From: Sedimenticola sp.
GTDB lineage: Bacteria; Pseudomonadota; Gammaproteobacteria; Chromatiales; Chromatiaceae
Direction: 5' to 3'
Assembly (NCBI GenBank): GCA_026196475.1
Contig: JAPHTA010000144.1
Location: forward strand, 1 to 41,626
Length of the DNA: 41,626 bases
Shown here piece by piece: positions 27,234-35,160 of this stretch (positions are counted from its first letter, which is position 1; every line of letters begins with the position of its first letter). Below the pieces are notes generated by a model. It ran no database searches and was not told where the DNA came from. It saw nothing but the letters and a program-made list of their open reading frames with translations. Both the position numbers and the translations under genes were made by a program.

Positions 27234-30200
27234 GTGCCTGGAATAAGAAGGATTCTACCGCTTGCCATCAGTGGACTGCTGCTGATTCCGAACGTCCACG
27301 CCGCTGCCAAGTGGGATTGCCGGGCCACTGTCAGCGGCGAATGGGAATGCCTGAAAGACGGCATTCCGGTCGCCGCTGAAAGCGGGCCGGGCGGCACGAT
27401 CACTCCCGAACGACAGGCGGACGAACCCGCCGAAGAGCAGCCGACCAGCCGCGAAGAGTCCATGGCCCTGCCTGGCCCGACCCCGCTGGTTGCCGCCGAC
27501 CCCACTGCCGAAGCGGATAGCCAGGCAGATGCGGACGTTCCCTCGCCACCCCCGGGCGGGACCGGCAACAGCGATACACCAACTGCTGACACCACGGCCC
27601 AGCCGGCCACCGAAGCGTCCCTGACGGCACAGGAGACCGGCGAAGCCGCCACCGGAACGGAGACAGAAGCGCCGACCGAAACGCTGACGCCAGCCGCGTC
27701 GACAGATCGTGCCGGGCCCGGGAAGCGCGACACTTCAGACAACAGCGCATCCGTCAAAGCCGCCCGGGAAGCCCCAGCTCAACCCACCGCCGATGCAGGG
27801 GCAATCGAAAACGCGAAGCGAAGGGCTGAGCCGGAGATGACAGCCCCAACGCAGGCAACAATGCCCGAGTCGTCGACACTCCGGGCAGAGAACAAGAGTA
27901 GCGATACCACCGATGGCGGCGCGGCCGCCTCAACCACTCCGGCCGTCTCCAGCCAACCCGCCGCCGATGCCCCGTCAGCGGCCGTGGAAACCGGCAACCG
28001 GTCCGCCAAGGCGGCGAGCGAAACAGTGCCGCCTGCCATCGCAGCGCCGGCCAGCCCGGTCCTGCCTGAAGCCACTGCGGCCGATCCACGTCTCGACCGC
28101 GGCCTGAACTGGAACCAGTGCAGCGGCGGGCGCCTGCCGCTGATCGCACGGCCGGCACCGGCTGACGACGACAGCACTCGCATCGAGGCCGATGCCGCCG
28201 ACCTCTACCGCAACGAGAACCGGGCCGAGTTTGCCGGTAACGTCCGGATCGAGCACGCCAACGAACGCCTCGAGGCCGACCGCGTCGACTACGACCGGAA
28301 CAGCAATACCCTGGACGCCGAGGGCAGGGTCTACCTGGAGCAGCCGGGGCTGCGGATCAGCGGCGACCGGCTCCACTACCAGTTGGACCAGCGGTCGGGC
28401 AACACGCAGCAGGCCGAGTTCCGGCTCACCGACGCCGCGGCACGGGGCACCGCCGCCAGCGCCGAAATGCTCAACGCGGAGCAGTCCCGTTACAGCCAGG
28501 TCACCTACACCACCTGCCCGCCCGGCAACAGCGACTGGCTGATCAACGCCGGAGAGCTGGAGATCGACCAGGAGACCGGGGTCGGCGTCGCCCGCGACGC
28601 CAGCGTCAGCTTCAAGGGGGTACCGTTCATCTACCTCCCCTATGCCACCTTCCCGATCGATGACCGCCGGAAATCGGGCTTCCTGCCACCCTCGATCGGC
28701 ACCTCCGAGAATACCGGTGCCGACATCTCGATCCCCTACTACCTCAACATCGCCCCGGCCATGGACGCCACCCTGACCCCGCGCATCATGAGCAAGCGGG
28801 GGCTGATGCTGGGCGGCGAGTTCCGCTACCTGACCGAGAAGAGCAAGGGGGTCGTCCAGGCCGAACTGCTGCCCAATGACAGCGAGCGGGCCACGGGTCA
28901 AAGCAGCAGCCGGGGCGCGCTCAATATCAAGACCGACGGCAGGCCGGGAGACCGCTGGTACTACGACGTCGATCTAAACTATGTTTCGGACGATGACTAC
29001 CTGGACGATCTGGGCAACAGCCTGGCCGCCACCAGCGCCAGGCACCAGGAGCGGCGGGGCGACATCCGCTACCAGGGGGATGGATGGAGCCTGCTTGGCC
29101 GCGCCCAGCACTTCCAGACCATTGACCGCTCAATCGCCATCACAGACCGTCCCTACTACCGGCTGCCGCAGCTGCTGCTGAACCTGGAGAAGCCGGACCA
29201 GGCCATGGGACTGACCTACCACCTGCAGTCCGAGTACGTGCAGTTCGATCACAGCTCGGAGAGCAAGGTGAAGGGACGTCGCCTGGACCTGCAGCCCGGG
29301 ATCAGCCTGCCACTGCGACAGCCATGGGGTTTCATCACGCCCAAGCTGAGCCTGCGCCATACTCGCTACGACCTGGAGAACCAGACACCCGGACTGGACA
29401 GCAGCCCGAGCCGCACCCTGCCGACCCTGAGCCTGGACGGCGGGCTCTACTTCGACCGCCCGGCGAACTGGTTCGGTAACGCCATCACCCAGACCCTGGA
29501 GCCGCGCCTGTTCTACCTCTACACCCCATACGAGGACCAGAACGCGATCCCCGACCTGGACACCAGCGAGCTCGGCTTCAGCTTTGCCAACCTGTTCCGC
29601 GAAAACCGATTCAGCGGTGGCGACAAGGTCGGCGACGCCAACCAGCTGACCACCGCCCTCACCACCCGCAGCCTGGACCGCGCGAGCGGCGAGGAACTCT
29701 TGCGCGCCAGTATCGGTCAGATCTTCTATTTCAGGGACCGGGACGTACAGCTGCAGTCCACGGGAGCGGCCGTTAACGACGACAGTTCGGCCATCGTCGC
29801 CGAAGCATCAGCCCGGCTGAGCCGGAGCTGGCGACTGCAGGGCGGACTTCAATGGAATCCCCACGAACTGGGCGGCAGGACCGAGCGGAGCGCCCTCGGT
29901 TTGCACTACGACGACCGCAAGGGGCGTATCCTGAACCTGACCTACCGCTACACCGAGAGCTCGATCGAGCAGACCGACCTTTCGGCGCGCTGGCCGGTCA
30001 GTTCCCGGGTACACCTGGTGGGACGCTGGAACTACTCACTGCTGCATGAGAAATCCATGGAGCGCTTTGCCGGCATCGAGTACGACAGCTGCTGCTGGAT
30101 CACCCGTTTCGTGGTCAGGGACTACCGCTCTGATGCCAACAGCGAGGGCAACCTGGCGCTGTTCCTGCAGCTGGAGCTGAAGGGACTGACCAGCCTGGGC

Positions 30201-30257
30201 GACAAGATTGACCAGCTCCTTGAGCGCGGCATCCTCGGCTATCGCAGCGACGACTGA
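27234..30257 (+). CDS. lptD: LPS-assembly protein LptD with long disordered N-terminal insert
   Basis: LptD is the outer-membrane barrel that, with LptE, inserts LPS into the outer leaflet. I choose the GTG at 27234, which gives a clean signal peptide (MPGIRRILPLAISGLLLIPNVHA); the track ATG at 26991 adds a non-signal leader. The 1007-residue precursor is well above the E. coli length (784). After AAKWDC and WECLKDG comes a low-complexity Ala/Thr/Glu/Pro segment of about 230 residues (about 47-280), then an LptA-like domain (IEADAADLYRNENRAEFAGN onward, about 305-450), then the barrel. The CC pair in YDSCCWITRFVVRDY corresponds to the conserved disulfide cysteines; partners are probably WDC/WEC and downstream cysteines. 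Followed by surA, which helps fold LptD. Confidence 0.93.
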   Translation: MPGIRRILPLAISGLLLIPNVHAAAKWDCRATVSGEWECLKDGIPVAAESGPGGTITPERQADEPAEEQPTSREESMALPGPTPLVAADPTAEADSQADADVPSPPPGGTGNSDTPTADTTAQPATEASLTAQETGEAATGTETEAPTETLTPAASTDRAGPGKRDTSDNSASVKAAREAPAQPTADAGAIENAKRRAEPEMTAPTQATMPESSTLRAENKSSDTTDGGAAASTTPAVSSQPAADAPSAAVETGNRSAKAASETVPPAIAAPASPVLPEATAADPRLDRGLNWNQCSGGRLPLIARPAPADDDSTRIEADAADLYRNENRAEFAGNVRIEHANERLEADRVDYDRNSNTLDAEGRVYLEQPGLRISGDRLHYQLDQRSGNTQQAEFRLTDAAARGTAASAEMLNAEQSRYSQVTYTTCPPGNSDWLINAGELEIDQETGVGVARDASVSFKGVPFIYLPYATFPIDDRRKSGFLPPSIGTSENTGADISIPYYLNIAPAMDATLTPRIMSKRGLMLGGEFRYLTEKSKGVVQAELLPNDSERATGQSSSRGALNIKTDGRPGDRWYYDVDLNYVSDDDYLDDLGNSLAATSARHQERRGDIRYQGDGWSLLGRAQHFQTIDRSIAITDRPYYRLPQLLLNLEKPDQAMGLTYHLQSEYVQFDHSSESKVKGRRLDLQPGISLPLRQPWGFITPKLSLRHTRYDLENQTPGLDSSPSRTLPTLSLDGGLYFDRPANWFGNAITQTLEPRLFYLYTPYEDQNAIPDLDTSELGFSFANLFRENRFSGGDKVGDANQLTTALTTRSLDRASGEELLRASIGQIFYFRDRDVQLQSTGAAVNDDSSAIVAEASARLSRSWRLQGGLQWNPHELGGRTERSALGLHYDDRKGRILNLTYRYTESSIEQTDLSARWPVSSRVHLVGRWNYSLLHEKSMERFAGIEYDSCCWITRFVVRDYRSDANSEGNLALFLQLELKGLTSLGDKIDQLLERGILGYRSDD

Positions 30258-30316
30258 TTCGCGGTGCCTGTGAACACCATGCAGCCATCAACTGACAGAG
30301 ACCAATCCAGAACTCC

Positions 30317-31633
30317 ATGACCATCCGACTTCTACTGGCCAAAGCTTTCACTACCCTGCTTGCCGGCCTCATCCTTGTGCAAGGCCCCGCACTCGCCCAG
30401 TCCACAGCGGTAGAGCCGGTGGACGAGATCATCGCAGTGGTGGATGAGGATATTATTGTGCGCAGCGAACTGGAGAGCGCGATAATCAAGATCGTGACCC
30501 AGCTGCGCCAGCAGGGCCAACAGCTGCCACCGCGCACGATTCTCGAAAAACAGGTACTCGGCCGGCTGATCCTGAGAAAACTGCAGATGGCCGCGGCGGC
30601 ACGGGCCGGTATCACCGTGGGCGAGGAGATCGTCGCCCAGGCGATCAACAATATCGCCCAGAACAACAACCTGAGCCTGTCCGAATTCCGCCAGACCCTG
30701 GAGCAGAGCGGCATCAGCTTCAAGCATTTCCGCGAGGACATACGGGAAGAGATCACCATGCAGCGCCTGCAGGACCAGGAGGTGCGCCGACGTATCCGGG
30801 TCACCGACCAGGAAGTGGACACCTACCTGGCACGCCAGGCCGGGGAGCTGGGCAAACGCTCCGCCTACCATCTGCAACACATTCTGATCGCCACCCCCGA
30901 AGCCGCCTCACCGGAGCAGGCGGAAGAGGCCCGGCAGCGGGCGGAATCGATTGTTCGCTCCCTGCGTGAAGGAGCCGACTTCGCCAGCACCGCAATTGCC
31001 GAGTCTGACGGTCGCCAGGCGCTGGAGGGTGGCGACCTGGGCTGGCGACCCGCCGACCAGCTACCGACCCTGTTTGCCGACCTGGTGATCAGCATGGAAC
31101 GGGGCCAGATCAGTGACCCGATTCGCACTGCCAGCGGCTTCCACATCATCAGGCTCGACGACTTCAAGGGGGGTGAGCGCCAGATCATCACCCAGAGCCA
31201 CGTGCGCCATATCCTGATCAGCACCAACGAGGTCACCTCCAACCAGGATGCCCGGACCCGGCTGGAGCAGCTTCGCCAGCGCATCGAGGGAGGCGACGAC
31301 TTTGCCGCACTGGCCCGCTCCCACTCCGACGACAAGTCATCGGCCATCAAAGGCGGAGACCTGGGCTGGATCACACCCGGTGCCCTGCTGCCGCGCTTCG
31401 AGGAGGAGATCGACAAGCTGGCTCCCGGCGAGCTGACCCAACCGTTCCGCACCGAGTTCGGCTGGCACCTCGCCCAGCTGCTGGAACGGCGGGACCATGA
31501 CAGCACCGACGAGGTACGCCGGGCCGAGGCCCGCAAGGCGATCAGCGACCGCAAGGTAGCCGAAGAGAGCGAGCTCTACCTGCGCCGCCTGCGGGACGAG
31601 GCATATATCGATATCCGCCTCTCCGACTCCTGA
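30317..31633 (+). CDS. surA: Periplasmic chaperone/peptidyl-prolyl isomerase SurA
   Basis: SurA escorts outer-membrane proteins, including LptD, through the periplasm. The 438-residue precursor has a signal peptide (about 1-27, ending ALA), an N-terminal chaperone domain ([19 protein letters not shown]), and two parvulin domains (about 185-285, [10 protein letters not shown]...; about 296-395, [11 protein letters not shown]...) each ending in the FHIIRL / [10 protein letters not shown] type motif, then the C-terminal helix. It is 59 bases after lptD and 13 before pdxA. Confidence 0.97.
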   Translation: MTIRLLLAKAFTTLLAGLILVQGPALAQSTAVEPVDEIIAVVDEDIIVRSELESAIIKIVTQLRQQGQQLPPRTILEKQVLGRLILRKLQMAAAARAGITVGEEIVAQAINNIAQNNNLSLSEFRQTLEQSGISFKHFREDIREEITMQRLQDQEVRRRIRVTDQEVDTYLARQAGELGKRSAYHLQHILIATPEAASPEQAEEARQRAESIVRSLREGADFASTAIAESDGRQALEGGDLGWRPADQLPTLFADLVISMERGQISDPIRTASGFHIIRLDDFKGGERQIITQSHVRHILISTNEVTSNQDARTRLEQLRQRIEGGDDFAALARSHSDDKSSAIKGGDLGWITPGALLPRFEEEIDKLAPGELTQPFRTEFGWHLAQLLERRDHDSTDEVRRAEARKAISDRKVAEESELYLRRLRDEAYIDIRLSDS

Positions 31634-31646
31634 GGCCACCCGATCG

Positions 31647-32630
31647 ATGGACATCATGCCGGCACCACTGGCACTGACCCCCGGCGAACCGGCTGGAGTC
31701 GGGCCCGACCTGTGCATCGAACTGGCCCTGTCTGACCGTGACTACCCGGTTGTCGCCGTCGCCTCTCCCGACCTGCTGGAACAGCGGGCCGCCCTGCTCG
31801 GGCAACGCATCGAGCTCCTTGTCTACAACGGCGAAAACCCCGTAACCACCCGCGCCGGCAGCCTGAGCGTACTCCCGGTGGAGATGGCAGCGACGGCCGA
31901 ACCCGGCAGGCTGGATCCGCGAAACGCCCACTACGTCCTGGAGTGCCTGAGCCGCGCGACAGAAGGGTGCCTCTCGAAGCAGTTCGGTGCACTGGTCACC
32001 GGCCCCATTCACAAGGGAATTATCAACGACGCCGGGATCGGATTCTCCGGCCACACCGAGTTTCTTGCCACAATCACCGGTGGCTACCCGGTCATGATGC
32101 TGGCCTGTCCCGGGCTTCGGGTAGCGCTGGCCACCACCCACCTGCCATTGCGGGAAGTCAGTGACGCCATTACCCGGGAGACGCTGGAACGGGTGCTTCG
32201 CATCCTGCAGCAGGACCTGCGCGACCGCTTCGCCATCGCCAGACCAAGAATCCTGGTCTGCGGACTCAATCCCCATGCCGGCGAAGGGGGTCACCTCGGC
32301 CGGGAAGAGATCGAGGTAATCACTCCGGTTCTGCAGCGCCTGAGGCAGGAGGGGATGCACCTGGAGGGGCCACTGCCGGCCGACACCCTGTTCACGCCGC
32401 CCCATCTCGAACGGGCTGATGCGGTCCTGGCCATGTATCACGACCAGGGCCTGCCGGTGCTCAAGCACCTGGGCTTTGGCAAAGCGGTGAACATCACCCT
32501 GGGCCTGCCGATCATTCGCACCTCGGTCGATCACGGCACCGCCCTGGATCTGGCCGGTAGTGGGCGCGCCAGCAGCGGGAGCCTGCATGCCGCGTTGGAA
32601 TGTGCCCGCCAGCTGGCCGGCAACGGGTAA
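31647..32630 (+). CDS. pdxA: 4-hydroxythreonine-4-phosphate dehydrogenase PdxA
   Basis: PdxA oxidises 4-phosphohydroxy-L-threonine in the DXP-dependent pyridoxal-phosphate pathway. The 327-residue protein shows [13 protein letters not shown] at the N-terminus, [20 protein letters not shown], the metal-ligand His regions [17 protein letters not shown] and [21 protein letters not shown], and [13 protein letters not shown]. An alternative start is the ATG at 31656. In most relatives rsmA (ksgA) and apaG follow; here a gap with repeats follows and rsmA is missing. Confidence 0.97.
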   Translation: MDIMPAPLALTPGEPAGVGPDLCIELALSDRDYPVVAVASPDLLEQRAALLGQRIELLVYNGENPVTTRAGSLSVLPVEMAATAEPGRLDPRNAHYVLECLSRATEGCLSKQFGALVTGPIHKGIINDAGIGFSGHTEFLATITGGYPVMMLACPGLRVALATTHLPLREVSDAITRETLERVLRILQQDLRDRFAIARPRILVCGLNPHAGEGGHLGREEIEVITPVLQRLRQEGMHLEGPLPADTLFTPPHLERADAVLAMYHDQGLPVLKHLGFGKAVNITLGLPIIRTSVDHGTALDLAGSGRASSGSLHAALECARQLAGNG

Positions 32631-32669
32631 TCGTCCGCGCCTATGCCTACTCCGGACCACCGGATCCGC

Positions 32670-32692
32670 GTGGGCACAAAAAACGTGCCCAC
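32670..32692. repeat. REP-like hairpin 1
   Basis: GTGGGCAC-AAAAAAC-GTGCCCAC is a perfect 8-bp inverted repeat followed by CCCACC. The arrangement resembles extragenic REP elements of proteobacteria, where the hairpin is flanked by a CTAC/GTAG-like tetranucleotide; here that flank is degenerate. Orientation is opposite to the next hairpin. Confidence 0.55.
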
Positions 32693-32718
32693 CCCACCTG
32701 GCCTGGACCCAGGGGTTT

Positions 32719-32750
32719 CGCAGGTTGGGGTGAATGAAACGAACCCCAAC
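32719..32750. repeat. REP-like hairpin 2
   Basis: GTTGGGGT-GAATGAAACGA-ACCCCAAC is a perfect 8-bp inverted repeat preceded by CGCAG, close to the GTAG-like head of REP elements. Together with hairpin 1 it forms an inverted pair about 30 bases apart, a BIME-like layout. The flanking CACCTGG and CCAGGT are also complementary. Confidence 0.55.
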
Positions 32751-32881
32751 GGACCAGGTAGAGAGGCAAAACCAGATGCCTCATTATTCCAGTCCCACCC
32801 CAGCCTGTGGACTGTTCTACTTACCCGTATTCAAGGCACGGCTGGACAGACTCCGGCCAAGGCCGGCACCCGCAATGAGAT

Positions 32882-32906
32882 AAAAAAAAGCCCGGACGAA
32901 CCGGGC
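32882..32906 (-). terminator. Strong rho-independent terminator of the DsrC-family gene
   Basis: On the reverse strand GCCCGG-TTCGT-CCGGGC is followed by eight T residues. It is 95 bases downstream of the stop at 33002 and is the clearest intrinsic terminator in the window. Its direction supports the reverse-strand gene as a single transcription unit. Confidence 0.85.
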
Positions 32907-33001
32907 AAAGGGAGGTATAACTCGGTAAAGGGCAGTGCCCTGAAACTGTCTCTGCCTTGCGGCAGTCGGCTCACGCTGCTGGGCGGAACCGGATTATTCA
33001 A

Positions 33002-33355
33002 TCAGGCCATGTAGGCCTTGGCTTCCTCACCGGGATTGGGCAGGCCGGCAATCCTCCAGACCTGGAGGCAGCCACCAAACAGGGTCCTGGCCTCCTCGGC
33101 CGAGAGTTCGCTGCTGCGGCAGATACTGCGTATCGGCGGTATCGCCCGCAGGCGATCGTAATGCCCGCGCACGAAATCGATAACCCGCCAGTGCGCGGCA
33201 CCCAGTGGCGAAACCCCCTCCTGCGCGGCCAGCGTCTCCGCCAGCTGCCGGTTCCAGTCCTCCGGATCAAGCAGGAAGCCATCCTCGTCGAATACCACGC
33301 CACCCCGGGGGATCGACTGTTGATGGAACGTGTAACCGGTCTCTAGTGCACTCAT
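33002..33355 (-). CDS. DsrC/TusE-family protein lacking both redox cysteines (RspA-like)
   Basis: DsrC and TusE carry sulfur on a conserved penultimate Cys and a second Cys about 11 residues before it (KQACRFAGLPKPTGC in purple sulfur bacteria, from memory). This 117-residue protein has the family fold signature: FDEDGFLLDPEDWN, HWRVIDFVRGHYDRLRAIPPIR, and WRIAGLPNPGEE. In the C-terminal arm the first Cys is W100 and the second is E111, and six further residues follow, so the sulfur-carrying site is gone. Two other cysteines (C79, C96) are not at family positions. Such homologues have been called RspA and suspected to be regulatory. The start at 33355 follows AGGAAATATAGCG; the track start at 33454 is rejected. 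It is divergent from cysB and has its own promoter and terminator. Confidence 0.87.
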   Translation of the reverse strand: MSALETGYTFHQQSIPRGGVVFDEDGFLLDPEDWNRQLAETLAAQEGVSPLGAAHWRVIDFVRGHYDRLRAIPPIRSICRSSELSAEEARTLFGGCLQVWRIAGLPNPGEEAKAYMA

Positions 33356-33434
33356 CGCTATATTTCCTACAATCTCCAAGAGTGGCCACCCCGAAGGAAT
33401 GCTGCATGTATTTCGAAGGATGGAGTTGCAAAGA

Positions 33435-33462
33435 ACTATAGCGGGGCGTGACAATACATCAA
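33435..33462 (-). promoter_or_regulatory. Promoter of the DsrC-family gene
   Basis: On the reverse strand TTGATG, a 16-base spacer and TATAGT form a good sigma-70 promoter. It leaves a 5' leader of about 75 bases before the ATG at 33355. Confidence 0.55.
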
Positions 33463-33493
33463 AATAACTTTTCCGTCTATAGAAATAGTTGAT

Positions 33494-33524
33494 TGTTATA
33501 AAGGTAATGAGAATTATTCTTTAT
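33494..33524 (+). promoter_or_regulatory. cysB promoter with Fur-box-like operator
   Basis: TGTTATAAA (33494-33502) is an extended -10 element. Directly after it, AATGAGAATTATTCTTTAT (33506-33524) contains the perfect palindrome AGAAT-T-ATTCT and resembles Fur boxes of the GAGAATTATTCTC kind, strong in the left half and weaker in the right. It would cover the expected transcription start, a repressing position. An alternative -10, TATACT (33522-33527), would leave almost no leader. Confidence 0.4.
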
Positions 33525-33537
33525 ACTGGCAGGCCAT

Positions 33538-34512
33538 ATGAAACTACAACAGCTGCGCTTTCTTCTGGCGGTCGCCCAGAACGACCTCAACATCACCGCC
33601 GCTGCCGAGCGCCTGTTCACCTCGCAACCCGGGGTCAGCAAGCAGATCCGCCTGCTGGAGGAGGAGCTGGGCGTTACCATCTTCGAGCGCACCGGGCGCC
33701 AGTTGACCGGGGTTACCGACGCTGGCAAGGCAATACTGGAGCGGGCCGAGGCGGTTCTCAGGGAGGTTGACTCGATCCGGGACGTGGCCAGCGAGTTCAG
33801 CGATCCGAGTGCCGGCAGCCTGTCGATCGCCACCACCCATACCCAGGCAAGGTACGTGCTACCCACGGTAATCAAGGCGTTTCGCGCCCGCTACCCCGCC
33901 GTGGACCTGCAGATGCACCAGGGCAACCCGGAACAGATCTCCGAAATGGCCGCCGGCGGAGCGGTCGATTTCGCAATCGCCACCGAGGCCACTGCCGATT
34001 TCGGCAATCTCATCATGATGCCCTGCTACCACTGGAACCGGACCATCATCACTCCATGCGATCACCCTTTGCGAGAGGTCCGGCCCCTGACCCTGGAGGC
34101 GGTCAACGAGCATCCCATCGTCACCTACGTGTTCGGCTTCACCGGCCGATCCCAGCTGGACAAGACCTTTCGCCGCCGCGGACTGGAGCCCAACGTGGTG
34201 TTTACCGCCACCGATGCGGACGTCATCAAGACCTACGTCCGGCTTGGGGTAGGGATCGGGATTCTTGCCCGCATGGCCTACGACCCGGCACTCGATCCCG
34301 ACCTGTGTGCACTCGATGCGACCCGGCTGTTCCCTCCCAGCACCACCCGCCTCGGGTTCCGACCCGGGCTGTTCCTGCGTAGCTACCATTACGATTTCAT
34401 CGAACTGTTTGCCAGCCACCTTACCCGGGAGGTGGTACAGAGCGCCGTCGAGGCCGCCTCTGAGCAGGAGCGCAACGCTCTTTTCAGCGACCTGGAACTG
34501 CTCGAATACTGA
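33538..34512 (+). CDS. cysB: LysR-type sulfur regulator CysB
   Basis: CysB activates sulfate assimilation genes in response to N-acetylserine / O-acetylserine. The 324-residue protein matches CysB along its length: MKLQQLRFLLAVAQN, the winged HTH (LFTSQPGVSKQIRLLEEELG), IATTHTQARYVLP, MPCYHWNR, TYVFGFTGRSQLDKTF, VFTATDADVIKTYVRLGVGIG and FLRSYHYDFIELFA. It is divergent from the DsrC-family gene (182-bp shared intergenic region), suggesting that one regulates the other. Confidence 0.95.
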   Translation: MKLQQLRFLLAVAQNDLNITAAAERLFTSQPGVSKQIRLLEEELGVTIFERTGRQLTGVTDAGKAILERAEAVLREVDSIRDVASEFSDPSAGSLSIATTHTQARYVLPTVIKAFRARYPAVDLQMHQGNPEQISEMAAGGAVDFAIATEATADFGNLIMMPCYHWNRTIITPCDHPLREVRPLTLEAVNEHPIVTYVFGFTGRSQLDKTFRRRGLEPNVVFTATDADVIKTYVRLGVGIGILARMAYDPALDPDLCALDATRLFPPSTTRLGFRPGLFLRSYHYDFIELFASHLTREVVQSAVEAASEQERNALFSDLELLEY

Positions 34513-34582
34513 CTCTGCCAGCCACCGGGTATGGCCACGTCGCCAGCTCAAGCCACCCACTCTCAAATGCCCGCAACCGGGG

Positions 34583-34612
34583 TTGATCAGGCTATTGTCG
34601 AAAGAATATTTT
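34583..34612 (+). promoter_or_regulatory. Candidate promoter of the Asp-rich protein gene
   Basis: TTGATC, an 18-base spacer and TATTTT lie in the AT-richest part of the 225-base intergenic region. A perfect palindrome CGTTCGAACG follows at 34639-34648. Both would lie in a leader of about 120 bases, so this is tentative. Confidence 0.3.
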
Positions 34613-34737
34613 TAAAATAAGATCAGGCCGTCTCAAGTCGTTCGAACGGCGGCTGAAGCGGGCCTCTCGAACGCCTCTTCCGCGCTTGCCGGAGCCGGCT
34701 CGTTGATTAACTTTTTTCGCTGACGTGTGTGGATAAA

Positions 34738-35130
34738 ATGGCCAAAAAAAACTACTGGCACGGTTACCTGGAGGCCGGGAAAAAGAGCTCCCCGGTGTTG
34801 CGTGACCTGAACCTGGAGACGGGCAGTGACGACACCATCTACCTCTACTCGCTGAACCGGGACAGGATCCTGGAGTACCAGATCGCGATTGTCGAATCGA
34901 AGCTGCGCGAGCTGAGGGAGGACGAGGCCGATCTGGTATCCTCCCTCAACAAGAGCTACACCAAGGCGAAGAAGGATTTCACACCGCGTGGTTCGTTGCC
35001 GTTAAAACAGGTGGAGATCACGCCCCAGGCGAGCGGCGACAAGGAGCCGGACCTGTCCGATCTGGATGATGACGATATCGACGACGACCTGGACACGGAC
35101 CTGGATATCAGCATCGATGATGACGACTGA
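34738..35130 (+). CDS. Unknown acidic protein with Asp-rich tail
   Basis: I do not recognise this family. The 130-residue protein (ATG at 34738; the track uses a GTG three codons earlier) has a basic-aromatic head (MAKKNYWHGYLEAGKKSS), a helical middle likely to form a coiled coil (about 45-75, RILEYQIAIVESKLRELREDE), a short basic stretch (TKAKKDFTPRG), and an extremely acidic tail (about 98-130) of repeated Asp-Leu/Ile units (DDDDIDDDLDTDLDISIDDDD). No signal peptide or membrane helix. Acidic tails of this kind occur in nucleic-acid-mimic, histone-binding-like or metal-binding proteins; no function is claimed. Codon use looks like its neighbours, and it ends at a strong hairpin. Confidence 0.75.
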   Translation: MAKKNYWHGYLEAGKKSSPVLRDLNLETGSDDTIYLYSLNRDRILEYQIAIVESKLRELREDEADLVSSLNKSYTKAKKDFTPRGSLPLKQVEITPQASGDKEPDLSDLDDDDIDDDLDTDLDISIDDDD

Positions 35131-35132
35131 GT

Positions 35133-35160
35133 GAAGCGGCCGCTGACGGCCGCTTCCCTT
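35133..35160 (+). terminator. Hairpin between convergent genes
   Basis: GAAGCGGCCG-CTGA-CGGCCGCTTC is a perfect 10-bp stem, followed on the forward strand by CCTT. It starts three bases after the Asp-rich gene and lies against the stop of the reverse-strand aminotransferase, so it may serve both genes; the T-tract is poor. Confidence 0.6.

Larger units (their letters stand above)
32631..33001 (+). other. Gene-free stretch after pdxA with REP-like hairpins and a terminator
   Basis: 371 bases. It contains two REP-like hairpins (32670-32692 and 32724-32750), a near-palindrome CCGGCC-AA-GGCCGG (32853-32866), and a strong reverse-strand terminator (32882-32906). The ORF at 32643-33014 on the track runs straight through all of these and is not a gene. 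Confidence 0.7.

Noticed and set aside
32643-33014. Forward ORF of 123 aa
   Set aside because: It runs through two REP-like hairpins and a reverse-strand terminator and overlaps the end of the DsrC-family gene; no domain is visible.
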